This document shows, in pieces, positions 26,163 through 35,487 of a stretch of DNA of 56,067 nt. Where the stretch lies: NCBI GenBank assembly GCA_019636565.1, contig JAHBXG010000026.1:1-56067 (forward strand), in the 5' to 3' direction. The translations under genes were made by a program, and so were the position numbers. How positions within the stretch are numbered: position 1 is the first letter of the stretch; each line of letters opens with the position of its first letter. This DNA is from Phycisphaeraceae bacterium (GTDB lineage: Bacteria; Planctomycetota; Phycisphaerae; Phycisphaerales; UBA1924). The notes under the pieces were generated by a model. The model was not told the DNA's origin. It saw only the letters and a list, made by a program, of their open reading frames with translations, and made no database searches.

Positions 26163-27658
26163 CGCTCCGCACGCGAGTGACATGGATTCTGCTTGCAACG
26201 CTTGCTCCGCTTGGGCTTGTGGTCGGAATCGGTCTTTATCAGTTTGTACGAACATCGCTGTTGGCGCGGCTTGATGAGGCGCTCGCCGAGCGTGCGGAGT
26301 TGCTGGGGTCGGCCGTGAGGTTGCGCGACGGAAAAATGGAACTGGATGTTGAAGATGTGGCGATGCCGCAGTACGAGCGTGAATCCGGGTCCGGTCCAAA
26401 GCAGATCGCATACTTCGAGGTTTTTCAGATCGATCAAGAAGGCAAGGCCACGTTATTCGAGCGATCGCCATCGCTGGGCACGGGTTCGCTGCTGGAAGAT
26501 ACGCTTGTTCCGGCATCGCCGATTGCATGGAATGTGAAACTGTCGAACGGCCACAATGTCCGAGTCATCGCCCGCCGCGTGAGGCCGAGCCCCGAGGGCG
26601 ACGAACAACGGGGCGAGCGGGGTGGCGAGCCGGGTGGCAAGGCAGTCGGCAGGGCGGTCGGCAGGGCGGGAAGGGCGTCACCGGACGCAGCGCAAGCCTT
26701 GATCGCGGTCGCGGTTTCCCGCGAGACGGTTGAAAACCCGCTGAAAGTGCTGGCGATCGGTTTGATCTCCGCGGGTGTGATCCTGCTTGTCACCGGCTCT
26801 CTCGCGGCACGGTGGGCCGTCACGCGCGGGCTTGAGCCGGTTGGAAGATTTGCCGACCAGGTCGGCGCCGTGGATGTTGCAAGGCCGGGCGTGCGACTCC
26901 AGGCGGTAGCACTTCCCGCGGAGATCGCCCCGATCCAGGCGCGCTTGAACGAGCTGCTTGCACGGGTCGACGAAGCGATGGCCCGGGAAAAGCGGTTTTC
27001 CGCTGCCGCGGCGCATGAACTCCGCACGCCCGTTGCCGAGCTGCGGACGCTGCTGGAGGTTGCTTCATCGCGGGCACGTTCGGCAGAAGAAGCGGCGCGA
27101 ACAATCGAAACGGCGGTAGCCAGTGTCGAGCGGCTCGATCGGCTGGTGGGAGCGATGCTGCGACTGCTGCGGATTGAATCCGGACGAGAACCGGTCAACC
27201 CGGCGCCGGTCCCAATTCTCCCTTCGCTCCGTGAATGCATCGACTCGGCGCGAGCCGTTGCGGAGCAGCGCCGCGTCGCATTTGCGATTGAAGTACCCGG
27301 CGAACTTTCCGGCAAGTTGATCGTGATGGCGGATGAAGGGTTGGTCCGGCTGGCGCTGCGGAATCTGGTCGCGAATGCCGCGGAATACGCGAACGAAAAA
27401 TCGAACGTGACCGTGACGGCCGTGCGGGAAGGCACGGAGTTGCTCGTAAGGATCGCGAACGCATCACCGATTTCAAGTGTCGATGGGGAACGAATCGGGG
27501 AACCGCTCTGGAGATCGGATGCGGCAAGAGCGAACTCTGAACACCTCGGACTGGGATTGACGCTCGCGCGGGCCGCCCTGCACTCGACGGGAGCGGGATT
27601 CAGTATCCGGTTTCATGAAGGACGTGTCGTCGCCGAAATCCGACTGCCCGCGTGCTAA
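26159..27658 (+). CDS. Membrane sensor histidine kinase
   Basis: 499 aa. Two membrane segments (about residues 10-32 and 195-225) bracket a sensor region with an unusual Gly/Arg-rich run near residues 145-175, coded by short GGCAGGGCGGTC-like repeats. A HAMP-like linker leads to the H-box FSAAAAHELRTPVAELRTLL and the N-box LALRNLVANAAEYA; the G2 box is HLGLGLTLAR. The G1 box reads IANASPISS in place of DxGxG, as in a subset of kinases with reduced G1. Together with the adjoining regulator it forms a complete two-component system, translationally coupled (ATGA overlap). Confidence 0.93.
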   Translation: MTLRTRVTWILLATLAPLGLVVGIGLYQFVRTSLLARLDEALAERAELLGSAVRLRDGKMELDVEDVAMPQYERESGSGPKQIAYFEVFQIDQEGKATLFERSPSLGTGSLLEDTLVPASPIAWNVKLSNGHNVRVIARRVRPSPEGDEQRGERGGEPGGKAVGRAVGRAGRASPDAAQALIAVAVSRETVENPLKVLAIGLISAGVILLVTGSLAARWAVTRGLEPVGRFADQVGAVDVARPGVRLQAVALPAEIAPIQARLNELLARVDEAMAREKRFSAAAAHELRTPVAELRTLLEVASSRARSAEEAARTIETAVASVERLDRLVGAMLRLLRIESGREPVNPAPVPILPSLRECIDSARAVAEQRRVAFAIEVPGELSGKLIVMADEGLVRLALRNLVANAAEYANEKSNVTVTAVREGTELLVRIANASPISSVDGERIGEPLWRSDAARANSEHLGLGLTLARAALHSTGAGFSIRFHEGRVVAEIRLPAC

Positions 27659-27730
27659 GGCGCGCGTCGTGCCGTGCCGCGTTCGAACCGGCGTATTCAC
27701 TTGTCAAAGAAAGTGGAGACGCGCAGGACA

Positions 27731-29032
27731 TCACGCACAGGGCACGAGACAGGCCGCAGAAGACGGTTGGTCAGCACATCCAATCGCCTTTGTACTCCCA
27801 CGCTTCACTGCCGGCCCAACCACGACCCCATCCCCCGGCAAGACGGCTTCGGAGGGCAAAGAGTTGCGCCGGAGTTGGAGGACTTGTTCAAGCGCGATGA
27901 TTTCTTTTTTCATCGATGGGCGGTCGTTGCGCCAGCAGATGATCACGTCGCAGCCTTCTTCGGGGTGGTCGAACCGGCTGGCGAGGTATTCGAATTCGAT
28001 CCGCACGCGTTGCCAGGAATTCTCGCCGACGCGGCGCTTCCCTTCGCAATCGGGAAACCCGGTGCGCACGTTCTCGATGATGAAGCCGAGTTCTTCGGCC
28101 ATCATTCCAAACAGCAGCACCACGCCCTGCTCATTCGTCGGCTCGTGCAGCATCGCGCGATAGTTGATCACCGTCCCGCAGATCGGAAAGTCCGGGCTCG
28201 GCTTGTACGTCACCATGTTCTGACGCTCCACCAGCGCCCGCAGCGCCGCGGGCCACTCTTCTTTTCCCCCCGAGCGTTCCACAAACGCCGCCTGCGCGCC
28301 GCTCCACGATTTGAACGCCTGCTTGAACGTGTGGTAACTGAACAGCCCCTGATCGACGTACTCGCCGATCGTCGGGAATCGCCCCAGCCGGCCGACCGCT
28401 CGCCCAAAGTCGTCGAGCATCTCCTCCTTGCGCTCGCCATCAATGTTTCGCCCGCGAACCTGTCCTCGAAATCCCGATGCGCGCAGGAGGCCGGAGTAAC
28501 TCCCAAACATCCGCCGCGCATCATCTTCACGGATGCGTGCAACATCGCGCAGCTCCTTGTGGCACGGCTGGCGATGCAGTTTCTTCGCCATCTCCTGCAC
28601 CCGCAGGATCAGCGCATCCCGCGACGGCGGCACGCGATTCGCCGCGATCTCTCGCCGGTTGCCGGTGGTCACTCCCGCCTCGGGTGCCGGCTGGGATACG
28701 CCCGGCTCTCGAGTTTTCGCTTCACGCAGCAACTCGCGATGGCCTTCCAAAAGTGCGCGGCATTCCCCTTCTTTGACGCTTGCAACTTCTCGCGGGTTTC
28801 TTTCGCCGGGGTCGCGTTTGAGTTCTGCCGCAAGCCCGGAGGCCCGCCGGTTGTGTTCGGCTCGAAGTTTGTTCCCGGAGTGCGGAGATAGGACCGATGG
28901 CGCCGCGAGTTGAGCGCAGGGCCCGACGCGACTGCCGCGATTGCGAGACTCGCGGGTTTCGCGTTCCGGAATCGAGTGGTGAGGCTGAACTTGCGGGGCC
29001 GGGGAGACGGCGTGCGCGGAGCGGGCTCGCAT
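27731..29032 (-). CDS. HNH-repeat (homing-endonuclease-associated) protein with nuclease-like C-terminal domain
   Basis: 433 aa. After a ~140-residue low-complexity basic N-terminus come two helical repeats like those linked to homing endonucleases: ...LHRQPCHKELRDVARI...MFGSYSGLLRASGF and ...LGRFPTIGEYVDQGL...FKSWSGAQAAF. The C-terminal ~120 residues have MMAEELGF, GFPDCEGKRRV, RVRIEFEYLASRFDH and GCDVIICWRND, in the order E, D, ExE expected of a PD-(D/E)xK-like fold. The fold is my inference. AAGGA 6 nt before the ATG at 29032 fixes the start. No intron, IS or target duplication is visible, so it appears to be a free-standing gene, possibly a DNA-binding nuclease. Confidence 0.6.
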   Translation of the reverse strand: MRARSAHAVSPAPQVQPHHSIPERETRESRNRGSRVGPCAQLAAPSVLSPHSGNKLRAEHNRRASGLAAELKRDPGERNPREVASVKEGECRALLEGHRELLREAKTREPGVSQPAPEAGVTTGNRREIAANRVPPSRDALILRVQEMAKKLHRQPCHKELRDVARIREDDARRMFGSYSGLLRASGFRGQVRGRNIDGERKEEMLDDFGRAVGRLGRFPTIGEYVDQGLFSYHTFKQAFKSWSGAQAAFVERSGGKEEWPAALRALVERQNMVTYKPSPDFPICGTVINYRAMLHEPTNEQGVVLLFGMMAEELGFIIENVRTGFPDCEGKRRVGENSWQRVRIEFEYLASRFDHPEEGCDVIICWRNDRPSMKKEIIALEQVLQLRRNSLPSEAVLPGDGVVVGPAVKRGSTKAIGCADQPSSAACLVPCA

Positions 29033-29358
29033 GGGATTTCCTTGGTAGAAGTAGGTAGAGGCGAATAGGGTTGGTGAAGGGGTATATGGTAACAAAACGC
29101 GAACGCGAACGCAAGAGCGGCGCGTAATTTTTTCCTAATTCGTTATTACATAAAGACTTGTCGCCGTATCAAAGAACGCCCTGCCAGCAAGCCTGGGGGA
29201 GGCGTGTGGGGCACTCCGAAGTCGAAGCAGCGATTGCGGTAGTTGAGGCTGGGACAAGTAATTCCTGGCATCGGGTGCAAGAACGCGACGCTGCGACCGC
29301 AATCTCGGGTGAGCGCAGAGGTCGATCGGGTCCTCGCGAACACGATTGGAGCATGTCA
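29033..29358 (+). other. Divergent intergenic region with AT-rich stretch
   Basis: 326 bp between the leftward HNH-repeat gene and the rightward FG-GAP gene. 29123-29160 is strikingly AT-rich for this DNA (TTTTTTCCTAATTCGTTATT) and probably carries a promoter. Next to it is a small hexamer run, ACGCGAACGCGAACGC. I could not settle on -35/-10 boxes. Confidence 0.45.
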
Positions 29359-32300
29359 ATGCGAATTCTTGTGTTGTCCGTCGCTGCTTTGGTTGCGATC
29401 GCTGTGGCGCACCTGGCGCGAGCAGATTTCAAGAACGGCGGATTCGAAAACGGCATCAACGACTGGAAGGTCGAGTACGGCAGCGTTCTGGGGAACTGCA
29501 CACAGGCGACGGGAGGCTGGCAGGCGACGCAGTTCGGCCACGAACTGCCGACGACAGTGAGCGTGTACAAGGACTACACGCACACGATTCTGCCGTTCTG
29601 CGGCGGGCAGATGCTGAAACTGACCTCCAGCGCGTACGGGCAAACCTTTAGGGCGACGAGAATCAGCCAGGAAGTGGATATCGGAGCGGAGGATCTCGCC
29701 GGGACGTGCGGCGCAGTACGGATCTCGTTGCAGTACCTGCTCGCGATGACGACGGGAGAGGCACATTCGAAAAACATCTTGACGGAACCGATTTTTCGGA
29801 TCGAGATCTTGAAGAACGGCGCGGTGATCGAGACGAGAACGATGACGCCGCACCGTCCGTTCCAGCCGCCGTGGTGGAATCCGACCGGGCCGGTGTACGC
29901 GATACTGGGGTCGTTCGAGACGGTGATCCGTTCGCTGGTGGTGAACGACAAGATTGCGCTCAGGATGACGATGGGGCAGTGCTGCGATACCGGCGGGCAC
30001 GGGGGCGTGGTGTACGTCGATTGCGTGTCGCTGAAACCCGCGCCGGATGCGTTTGCTGCGCCGACGACTTGGGGCAATCAAAGCGCGCGCGAATGGCGCG
30101 TTGGCGACTTTGACGGTAACGGCCAGGAAGACCTTCTTGATTGGAATCTGACAGCGCAGGTGTCGAGGGCATCGGGCGCGTCGTTCTTGCCCGCGGCAAG
30201 CTGGGGACTAATTCCGCTTTCGAGTCAGACGCGCGGCGCGGTGGGCGATTTCAACGGCGACGGCAAAGATGACCTTCTGGAGTACAGGCCATCGAGCGGC
30301 GCGTATGTCCACCTGTCCAAAGTCGCAGGCGTGACTCCGTTTTTCGAACAGGGGACCCAGACATGGACCGGAGTGCAGCCAGGATCGGGTCGGGTGTATG
30401 CGGGAGACTTCGACGGCGACGGGCACGCGGACATGCTTTACCAAATCAACGGGGCCGTCCCGCGGATCTTGCTGACGAACGCGACCGGGACCGCGTTTGG
30501 CGCCGCGCAGACCAACTGGACCACACAGAAATTAACCTATAGCGGTTGGTATGTCGGCGATTTCAATGGGGATGGAAAATCCGACCTGGGGCGGTGGTCG
30601 GCGGCGGGTGGCTTCGAGGTGATGTTGTCCACAGGATCGTCGTTCAAGAATCCGCAAACGTGGACGCGTTACGGTCCGCTCTACTCCGGTATTTGGCGGG
30701 TCGGAGACTTTGATTGCGACGGGCGTGATGATCTCATGCGGGATTCACCCGGCGCGCTCGCCGATGCGACGGCGGAAGTCTTGCGGTCCGACGGCACCAA
30801 GTTCCTGCCGCCGGTGGCCTGGTACGCAGGCATCCACCGGGGCGGCATTTCCGCGAAACTGCCTCTGATTCCCGGAGACTTTGACGGGAACGGTTCGGAC
30901 GATCTGCAGGCGGGGAGTTCGAGCGTGTATCGCTCGTGCGCGACGTGCCCGTGCATCGATGTGATCGACACGGGCGCCGTGTGCGATCCGCAAAACGCGA
31001 CGCAGCGGATCTGGACGATCGCGGTACGCAACCGGACCACGCTGCCGGTCACTTCGGTGCAGGTCTCGCCGGTCAGCGGCTTTGGGATTCTGTCCGGAAC
31101 GGTGAATCTGTCGCCGCCGCTATTGCCGGGGTATTGGAGAAACGTCAACGTGACGGCGACAGGCATCTCGCCGGGAAACTACTGCGCGACGGTTTCGCTG
31201 CTGAACTCAGACGGGGTGCTGATGTGCTCCAAACAAGTGTGCTTTAAGGCGGGTGACTGCGGGTGTTCGAGCATCATCGTGGATTCACTCGAGTGCACGA
31301 CCGACGGAAGTGGAGATGTTCTGATGGCGTTCCGCGTCAAGAACACGTCGGGGTGGCCGTCGCTGCAGGTCAACCTGGTTGGACGAACTCCGGCGGGCTT
31401 AAACTATTCGCCCTCGACATTCGCGCAGAGCATTCCGTCGGGCGCGACTTCGACGCCGATGGCGACACGAGTGAGGGGGGTGAGCGGTTCGAATGTGATG
31501 TGCTTCGATATCGCCATGCCGTATGTCAACGGAGAGGGTGATCTCGGAATCTGCTCGAATACTGCCTGCTTTGATATTCCGAGTTGCCCGGGAACTCCGG
31601 GTTGGTGCTGCACAACTCAGTCGGGGTGCATCTCGGTGCCGCACGCGTTGGCGTGTCAGCGGGTGGGCGGGACATTTTCAACGAACTACTCTGTGTGCAC
31701 GACCTGCTCAGGGGCTCTCTGGTTCCCGACGCGAGCCAAAGTTTCGACCGATGCGATTGGCGGCGCGCTGGTAAATGTGAGCGAAGACGGATGGCTTGCC
31801 GTCTCGGGCATGGGTTCGAGCGGCGAGGACGGATTGGACGTGAACTTCGGTCCGGTGCTGCGTGGAGAGTTGGCCGCGGCGATCGACCCGGTTGGCGAAT
31901 TCGAGGACGGAAGCTCGGTGCGAGCGTCGGTCCGCGGCAAGTTGAACGGCGTGCCCGATCACGAACTTGGATCGGTGCAAATCCAGAAAAATGGCGACGG
32001 ATTCAGCGTCGTCCCGGAGTTCAACGGCTTGGGAGCGACGCTGCAGGACGTTGAAATGTATCAGGACGGAGTACTGGTGGGGATTCTCGGGGCGCGATCA
32101 GGACCTTTCCAGGCAACCGGATGGCCAGACGGCGTGGGCGCCGTCAAACAAGAAGTCGAAGGTTTGGCGCACGCCGGAGCACTGCTGCGATGGAAGGGGG
32201 GCGCGATGATCACCATCGACGGACAGGTGTTCGGTGCAAACGAGGTCCGCATCCTCGCGTCGAGTCCGGGTGGAGAGCTTGGGAGTGTTTCGGGTTTGAC

Positions 32301-32568
32301 GTTGACGGGATTGAACGTGCCGCAGATCGAGTTTGAATCGGCCGACACTGTCCCGGATGACGCGGCCCGATGTCTGGCCGATCTCAATGCCGACGCCTTG
32401 GTCGACGACATCGACTTTGCGCTCTTCCTTCCTGCATACGACGTTCTTGTGTGCGATGACGACGCGATGCCCAGCGGATGCGCAGCGGACTTCAATCACG
32501 ACGGCTTTGTAGACGACGCGGACTTTGTGATGTTCCTCTCCGAATACTACCGGTTGATCTGCCCGTAG
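29359..32568 (+). CDS. Secreted FG-GAP/VCBS-repeat protein with four-Cys dockerin-like C-terminus
   Basis: 1069 aa. Signal peptide MRILVLSVAALVAIAVAHLARA; then DFKNGGFENGINDWKVEYG, a carbohydrate-binding-like N-terminal domain. Six FG-GAP/VCBS loops with GDFDGNG / GDFNGDG cores lie between residues of about 250 and 515. A Cys-rich module follows (about 750-780, CCTTQSGC...C..C). The end is CLADLNADALVDDIDF...CAADFNHDGFVDDADF with terminal ICP. Start at 29359 is preferred: GGAG lies 7 nt upstream; the ATG at 29353 would be too close. Expected at the cell surface or secreted; binding partner unknown. Confidence 0.82.
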   Translation: MRILVLSVAALVAIAVAHLARADFKNGGFENGINDWKVEYGSVLGNCTQATGGWQATQFGHELPTTVSVYKDYTHTILPFCGGQMLKLTSSAYGQTFRATRISQEVDIGAEDLAGTCGAVRISLQYLLAMTTGEAHSKNILTEPIFRIEILKNGAVIETRTMTPHRPFQPPWWNPTGPVYAILGSFETVIRSLVVNDKIALRMTMGQCCDTGGHGGVVYVDCVSLKPAPDAFAAPTTWGNQSAREWRVGDFDGNGQEDLLDWNLTAQVSRASGASFLPAASWGLIPLSSQTRGAVGDFNGDGKDDLLEYRPSSGAYVHLSKVAGVTPFFEQGTQTWTGVQPGSGRVYAGDFDGDGHADMLYQINGAVPRILLTNATGTAFGAAQTNWTTQKLTYSGWYVGDFNGDGKSDLGRWSAAGGFEVMLSTGSSFKNPQTWTRYGPLYSGIWRVGDFDCDGRDDLMRDSPGALADATAEVLRSDGTKFLPPVAWYAGIHRGGISAKLPLIPGDFDGNGSDDLQAGSSSVYRSCATCPCIDVIDTGAVCDPQNATQRIWTIAVRNRTTLPVTSVQVSPVSGFGILSGTVNLSPPLLPGYWRNVNVTATGISPGNYCATVSLLNSDGVLMCSKQVCFKAGDCGCSSIIVDSLECTTDGSGDVLMAFRVKNTSGWPSLQVNLVGRTPAGLNYSPSTFAQSIPSGATSTPMATRVRGVSGSNVMCFDIAMPYVNGEGDLGICSNTACFDIPSCPGTPGWCCTTQSGCISVPHALACQRVGGTFSTNYSVCTTCSGALWFPTRAKVSTDAIGGALVNVSEDGWLAVSGMGSSGEDGLDVNFGPVLRGELAAAIDPVGEFEDGSSVRASVRGKLNGVPDHELGSVQIQKNGDGFSVVPEFNGLGATLQDVEMYQDGVLVGILGARSGPFQATGWPDGVGAVKQEVEGLAHAGALLRWKGGAMITIDGQVFGANEVRILASSPGGELGSVSGLTLTGLNVPQIEFESADTVPDDAARCLADLNADALVDDIDFALFLPAYDVLVCDDDAMPSGCAADFNHDGFVDDADFVMFLSEYYRLICP

Positions 32569-32624
32569 GAGAACGAATGATTGCACGAGTGCGTACTCGC
32601 TCGTAAGGAAACGACCCCTGAGAT

Positions 32625-33833
32625 TCAGAGGAGCTTGCCTCTGCGGGCGTTGGCAAAGCGAATCGCCGCCTCAAACCCGTCGATCATCTTCTCGATGCTG
32701 TAGTCGCGCGTCGCGGTCAGCAGCGCCTCCGCCGACATTGCCCGCAATTTGGCCCGGTCGTTGAGCAGCGCGATCACCTTTGCCGCGAGATCGGGGACGC
32801 TGCCGTCCTGATACACATCGCCGTTGATGCCCGGCTTGATCACGTCGTACTCAGGCCCGTGCTTGCTCGCGTCGTTGCACGTAATGACCGGGACCCCGTA
32901 GCCCATGGCGTGCAACACAGACAAACCCATGTGCGAGGGGAAGACCATGAGGTCGGAAGATAGGAACCAGGGGGCGAGGTTCTTCTCTTCGTAGACGGGG
33001 CCGAGGAATCGCACCCGCGCCGATTGCGAGTTGGCGGGGTTGAGGAGATTGAGTTTGCTGGCGATTTCGCGGAGGCGCTGTTCATCCTCCCCTCCGCCGA
33101 CAATGAGGAGCTGCGTGCCGTGGTGCGACTGCGCGATGGTGGGGAGCGCCTCGAAGAGAAGTTCGAGCCGCCGCAGCGGGTCGAGGCGGGCGCAGAAGAT
33201 GAGCACGGGCGCGGGAAAGGGCAGCGACGGTGAACTCTGCCCCAGGTCGTTGGTGCGCTGAAAGGCCTCGAGATCGCGGGGGCGTGCGGCCCAATCCCGC
33301 CGCGCGGCCTGGATGTCGGTTTGGTCCACGCTGTTGGGCGCCACAAAAACCCTGTCGGGTTCGAACCCATCCTTGATGAGCCCATCGCGTGCCGCGCCGG
33401 AATAAACCAGGATGCAGTCGGCGCGCCGGCCCAGCGCATTGCGGATGTTCTTTCGCGCCGGGGTTTCGTTCTTGGAGACGCCGTGTCCGAAAAAGACGAT
33501 GCCCATCTTCTTGCGACGGGCTTTCAGGATGGCGACCGGATTGTCGAGAAAGCGGACGTTCCAGTTGAGGATCACGACATCGGGCGTGGGGGTGCGATCC
33601 AGCGCGGCCAGATAACCCGCGTGCCAGAAGAGTTCCGGACGTTGGAAGACCTTGCGGGCGGGTGTGAAATGTCCGTCAATTCCGACTGGATCGACATTGG
33701 GGACGTGACCGTCCGAGGCGTACTCAAGATGCAGCGAGATGCCGGGCCGTGCCGCCAATGCCCGCCACGCGGGAAGCCGATACTTCGCGAGTGCGGGTTC
33801 GCAGATGATGGTGCGGATGGGCGAGCCGGGCAT
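32625..33833 (-). CDS. Glycosyltransferase (GT4-like), paralogue of the gene at 50140
   Basis: 402 aa from the ATG at 33833 (MPGSPIRTIICEPALAKYRL); a longer frame reaches 33950 but adds no recognisable sequence. It shares a run of motifs with the glycosyltransferase at 50140-51327: ALAKYRLPAWRAL / ALPKYRLPVFREL, GHGVSKNE / GHGYSKNE, APNSVDQTDIQAAR / APNSLDQREIQSAR, and APWFLSSDLMVFP / APWFMSSDLFVYP. The usual E-x7-E is replaced by HMGLSVLHAMGYG. The donor and acceptor are unknown. It converges on the dockerin gene and is divergent from the nucleotide-sugar dehydrogenase gene. Confidence 0.85.
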   Translation of the reverse strand: MPGSPIRTIICEPALAKYRLPAWRALAARPGISLHLEYASDGHVPNVDPVGIDGHFTPARKVFQRPELFWHAGYLAALDRTPTPDVVILNWNVRFLDNPVAILKARRKKMGIVFFGHGVSKNETPARKNIRNALGRRADCILVYSGAARDGLIKDGFEPDRVFVAPNSVDQTDIQAARRDWAARPRDLEAFQRTNDLGQSSPSLPFPAPVLIFCARLDPLRRLELLFEALPTIAQSHHGTQLLIVGGGEDEQRLREIASKLNLLNPANSQSARVRFLGPVYEEKNLAPWFLSSDLMVFPSHMGLSVLHAMGYGVPVITCNDASKHGPEYDVIKPGINGDVYQDGSVPDLAAKVIALLNDRAKLRAMSAEALLTATRDYSIEKMIDGFEAAIRFANARRGKLL

Positions 33834-33966
33834 GGGTGGGAGGTTAGTGGTCGATCCGAAGCGGCGGCAAAACGGGCCAGATCGCAAAGAAGTAATGATC
33901 GGACGAGCGGGCTGCGGGGCGGAGGGATTCAGAGCGTTGGCGGGAATCATCGCAGGGGTCTGTCGC

Positions 33967-33972
33967 TATAGT
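33967..33972 (+). promoter_or_regulatory. Candidate -10 box (TATAGT) for the dehydrogenase gene
   Basis: TATAGT lies about 90 nt before the start codon used here. It is followed by ACCCCC and, 26 nt on, GGGGGT with two GCGTTTTTTG-like direct repeats between, a possible leader hairpin. No convincing -35 was found at the right distance. Confidence 0.25.
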
Positions 33973-34059
33973 CGGACCCCCGTTTTTTGAGAGCGTTTTT
34001 TGGGGGTGAGTATGACCGGTTTAGTCGCTGAGAAACAGGCCTTTGGGAGAACACGCGGC

Positions 34060-35409
34060 ATGTCGCACGCTGAGCAACTTCGTTCCAAGATCGAGAGTCG
34101 TCAGGCCAAGGTCGCCGTGATCGGTCTGGGGTATGTCGGCCTGCCGCTGCTGGCCGCGTTCCACGAGGCGGGTTTCCCGGTTCTGGGCTTCGACATCGAC
34201 CCCGAGAAGCCGGTGCTCCTCAAGAAGGGCGAAAACTACCTGCCGCACCTGGGCTCGGACCTGTGCAAGCAGTTTGTCGGCAGCAAGAAGTTCGATGCGA
34301 CAACCGATGCCAAGCGACTGGGCGAAGCCGACGCGATCATCGTCTGCGTCCCGACCCCGCTCGGCACGCACGGCGAGCCGGACCTGAGCTACGTGATCAA
34401 CACGGGCATCATGATCGGCGAGAACGTAAAACCCAGCGCCGGCCAATTGGTGGTGCTTGAGTCGACTTCGTACCCCGGAACCACCCGGGAGGACATGCTG
34501 CCGGCGATCATCAAGGAAGCGGCAAAGAAGGGCGTCAAACTGACGCTCGGCGAAAACCTCTTCGTCGCCTTCAGCCCCGAGCGCGAAGACCCGGGCCGCA
34601 AGAGCCACAGCACGACCACCATCCCCAAACTAGTCGGCGGCCTCGACAAGGTCTCGGGAGATTTGGCGACCAAGCTCTATACCGGCCCCATCAAAACCGT
34701 GGTCCCCGTTTCAACCGCCGAAGTCGCCGAAGCCAGCAAGGTCTTCGAAAACGTCTTCCGCTGCGTGAACATCGCCCTCGTCAACGAACTCAAGACGATC
34801 ATGGACGCGATGGGCATCAACGTCTGGGAAGTGATCGAAGCCGCCAGCACAAAACCCTTCGGTTTTATGCCGTTCTTTCCTGGGCCGGGGTTGGGGGGGC
34901 ATTGCATTCCGATTGATCCGTTCTATCTGACTTGGAAGGCGAAGGAGTTCAAGGTTCCGGCGCGGTTTATTGAGATCGCGGGGGAAGTGAACAATTCGAT
35001 GCCGCACTATGTGGTGCACAAGGTTGCGGCGGCGTTGAACAACCAGGGGAAGGCAACGAAGGGGGCAAAGGTGCTGGTGCTGGGGCTGGCGTACAAGCCG
35101 GACATCGCGGACACGCGGGAGAGCCCGACGTATGAGCTGATTGAGCTTTTGCTCGATATGGGCGCGAAGGTCGAGTACAGCGATCCGTTCGTGAAGTACA
35201 CCAAGCCGGTGCGGAAGTACAACCTCGATATGCACAGCGTGGATCTGACCCCGGAAAACCTGGCGAAGTTCGATGTGGTGCTGATCTCGACGAACCACAC
35301 GGCCTTTGACTACGGGGCGATCGCGAAGGGTGCGAAGCTTGTCGTCGATACCCGCAACGCGATGAAGAAGTTTGCGGGCGAAATGGGCGAGCGGCTCGTT
35401 CGAGCGTAA
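34060..35409 (+). CDS. Nucleotide-sugar dehydrogenase, WbpA/TviB-type (UDP-N-acetylhexosamine 6-dehydrogenase)
   Basis: 449 aa. NAD-binding GLGYVGLPLLAAF near the N-terminus, VVLESTSYPGTT, ENLFVAFSPEREDPG, and the active-site GPGLGGHCIPIDPFYL with catalytic Cys282. These are the features of the WbpA/TviB branch, which oxidises UDP-GlcNAc or a related UDP-N-acetylhexosamine to the uronic acid with two NAD. The product would feed surface polysaccharide synthesis. ATG at 34060 has GGGAGA 9 nt upstream; ATG at 34012 is an alternative. A fragment of a second copy of the same gene family's 3' end is seen at 42219-42349. Confidence 0.9.
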   Translation: MSHAEQLRSKIESRQAKVAVIGLGYVGLPLLAAFHEAGFPVLGFDIDPEKPVLLKKGENYLPHLGSDLCKQFVGSKKFDATTDAKRLGEADAIIVCVPTPLGTHGEPDLSYVINTGIMIGENVKPSAGQLVVLESTSYPGTTREDMLPAIIKEAAKKGVKLTLGENLFVAFSPEREDPGRKSHSTTTIPKLVGGLDKVSGDLATKLYTGPIKTVVPVSTAEVAEASKVFENVFRCVNIALVNELKTIMDAMGINVWEVIEAASTKPFGFMPFFPGPGLGGHCIPIDPFYLTWKAKEFKVPARFIEIAGEVNNSMPHYVVHKVAAALNNQGKATKGAKVLVLGLAYKPDIADTRESPTYELIELLLDMGAKVEYSDPFVKYTKPVRKYNLDMHSVDLTPENLAKFDVVLISTNHTAFDYGAIAKGAKLVVDTRNAMKKFAGEMGERLVRA

Positions 35410-35427
35410 CACGATGGCGACGAAAAC

Positions 35428-35465
35428 AAAACCGCGAGGCTTTCAGCCTCGCGGTTTTTGTTTTG
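35428..35465. terminator. Bidirectional rho-independent terminator
   Basis: AAAACCGCGAGGC (35428-35440) pairs over 13 bp with GCCTCGCGGTTTT (35446-35458) around a 5-nt loop, with T-runs on the right (TTTTTGTTTT) and, read on the minus strand, TTTTGTTTTC on the left. It lies between converging genes ending at 35409 and 35488 and can serve both. Confidence 0.95.
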
Positions 35466-35487
35466 GAGCCTCTTTGCGAACTCGGAC

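Noticed and set aside
24471..26528. A 685-codon leftward open frame opposite the DUF347, barrel, regulator and kinase genes
   Set aside because: It is a GC-rich shadow: the rightward frames carry clear families, and this one is Arg/Pro/His-rich without motifs.
27731..29032. HNH-repeat gene considered as an intron- or intein-borne homing endonuclease
   Set aside because: No split host gene flanks it, and it has its own start and ribosome-binding site.
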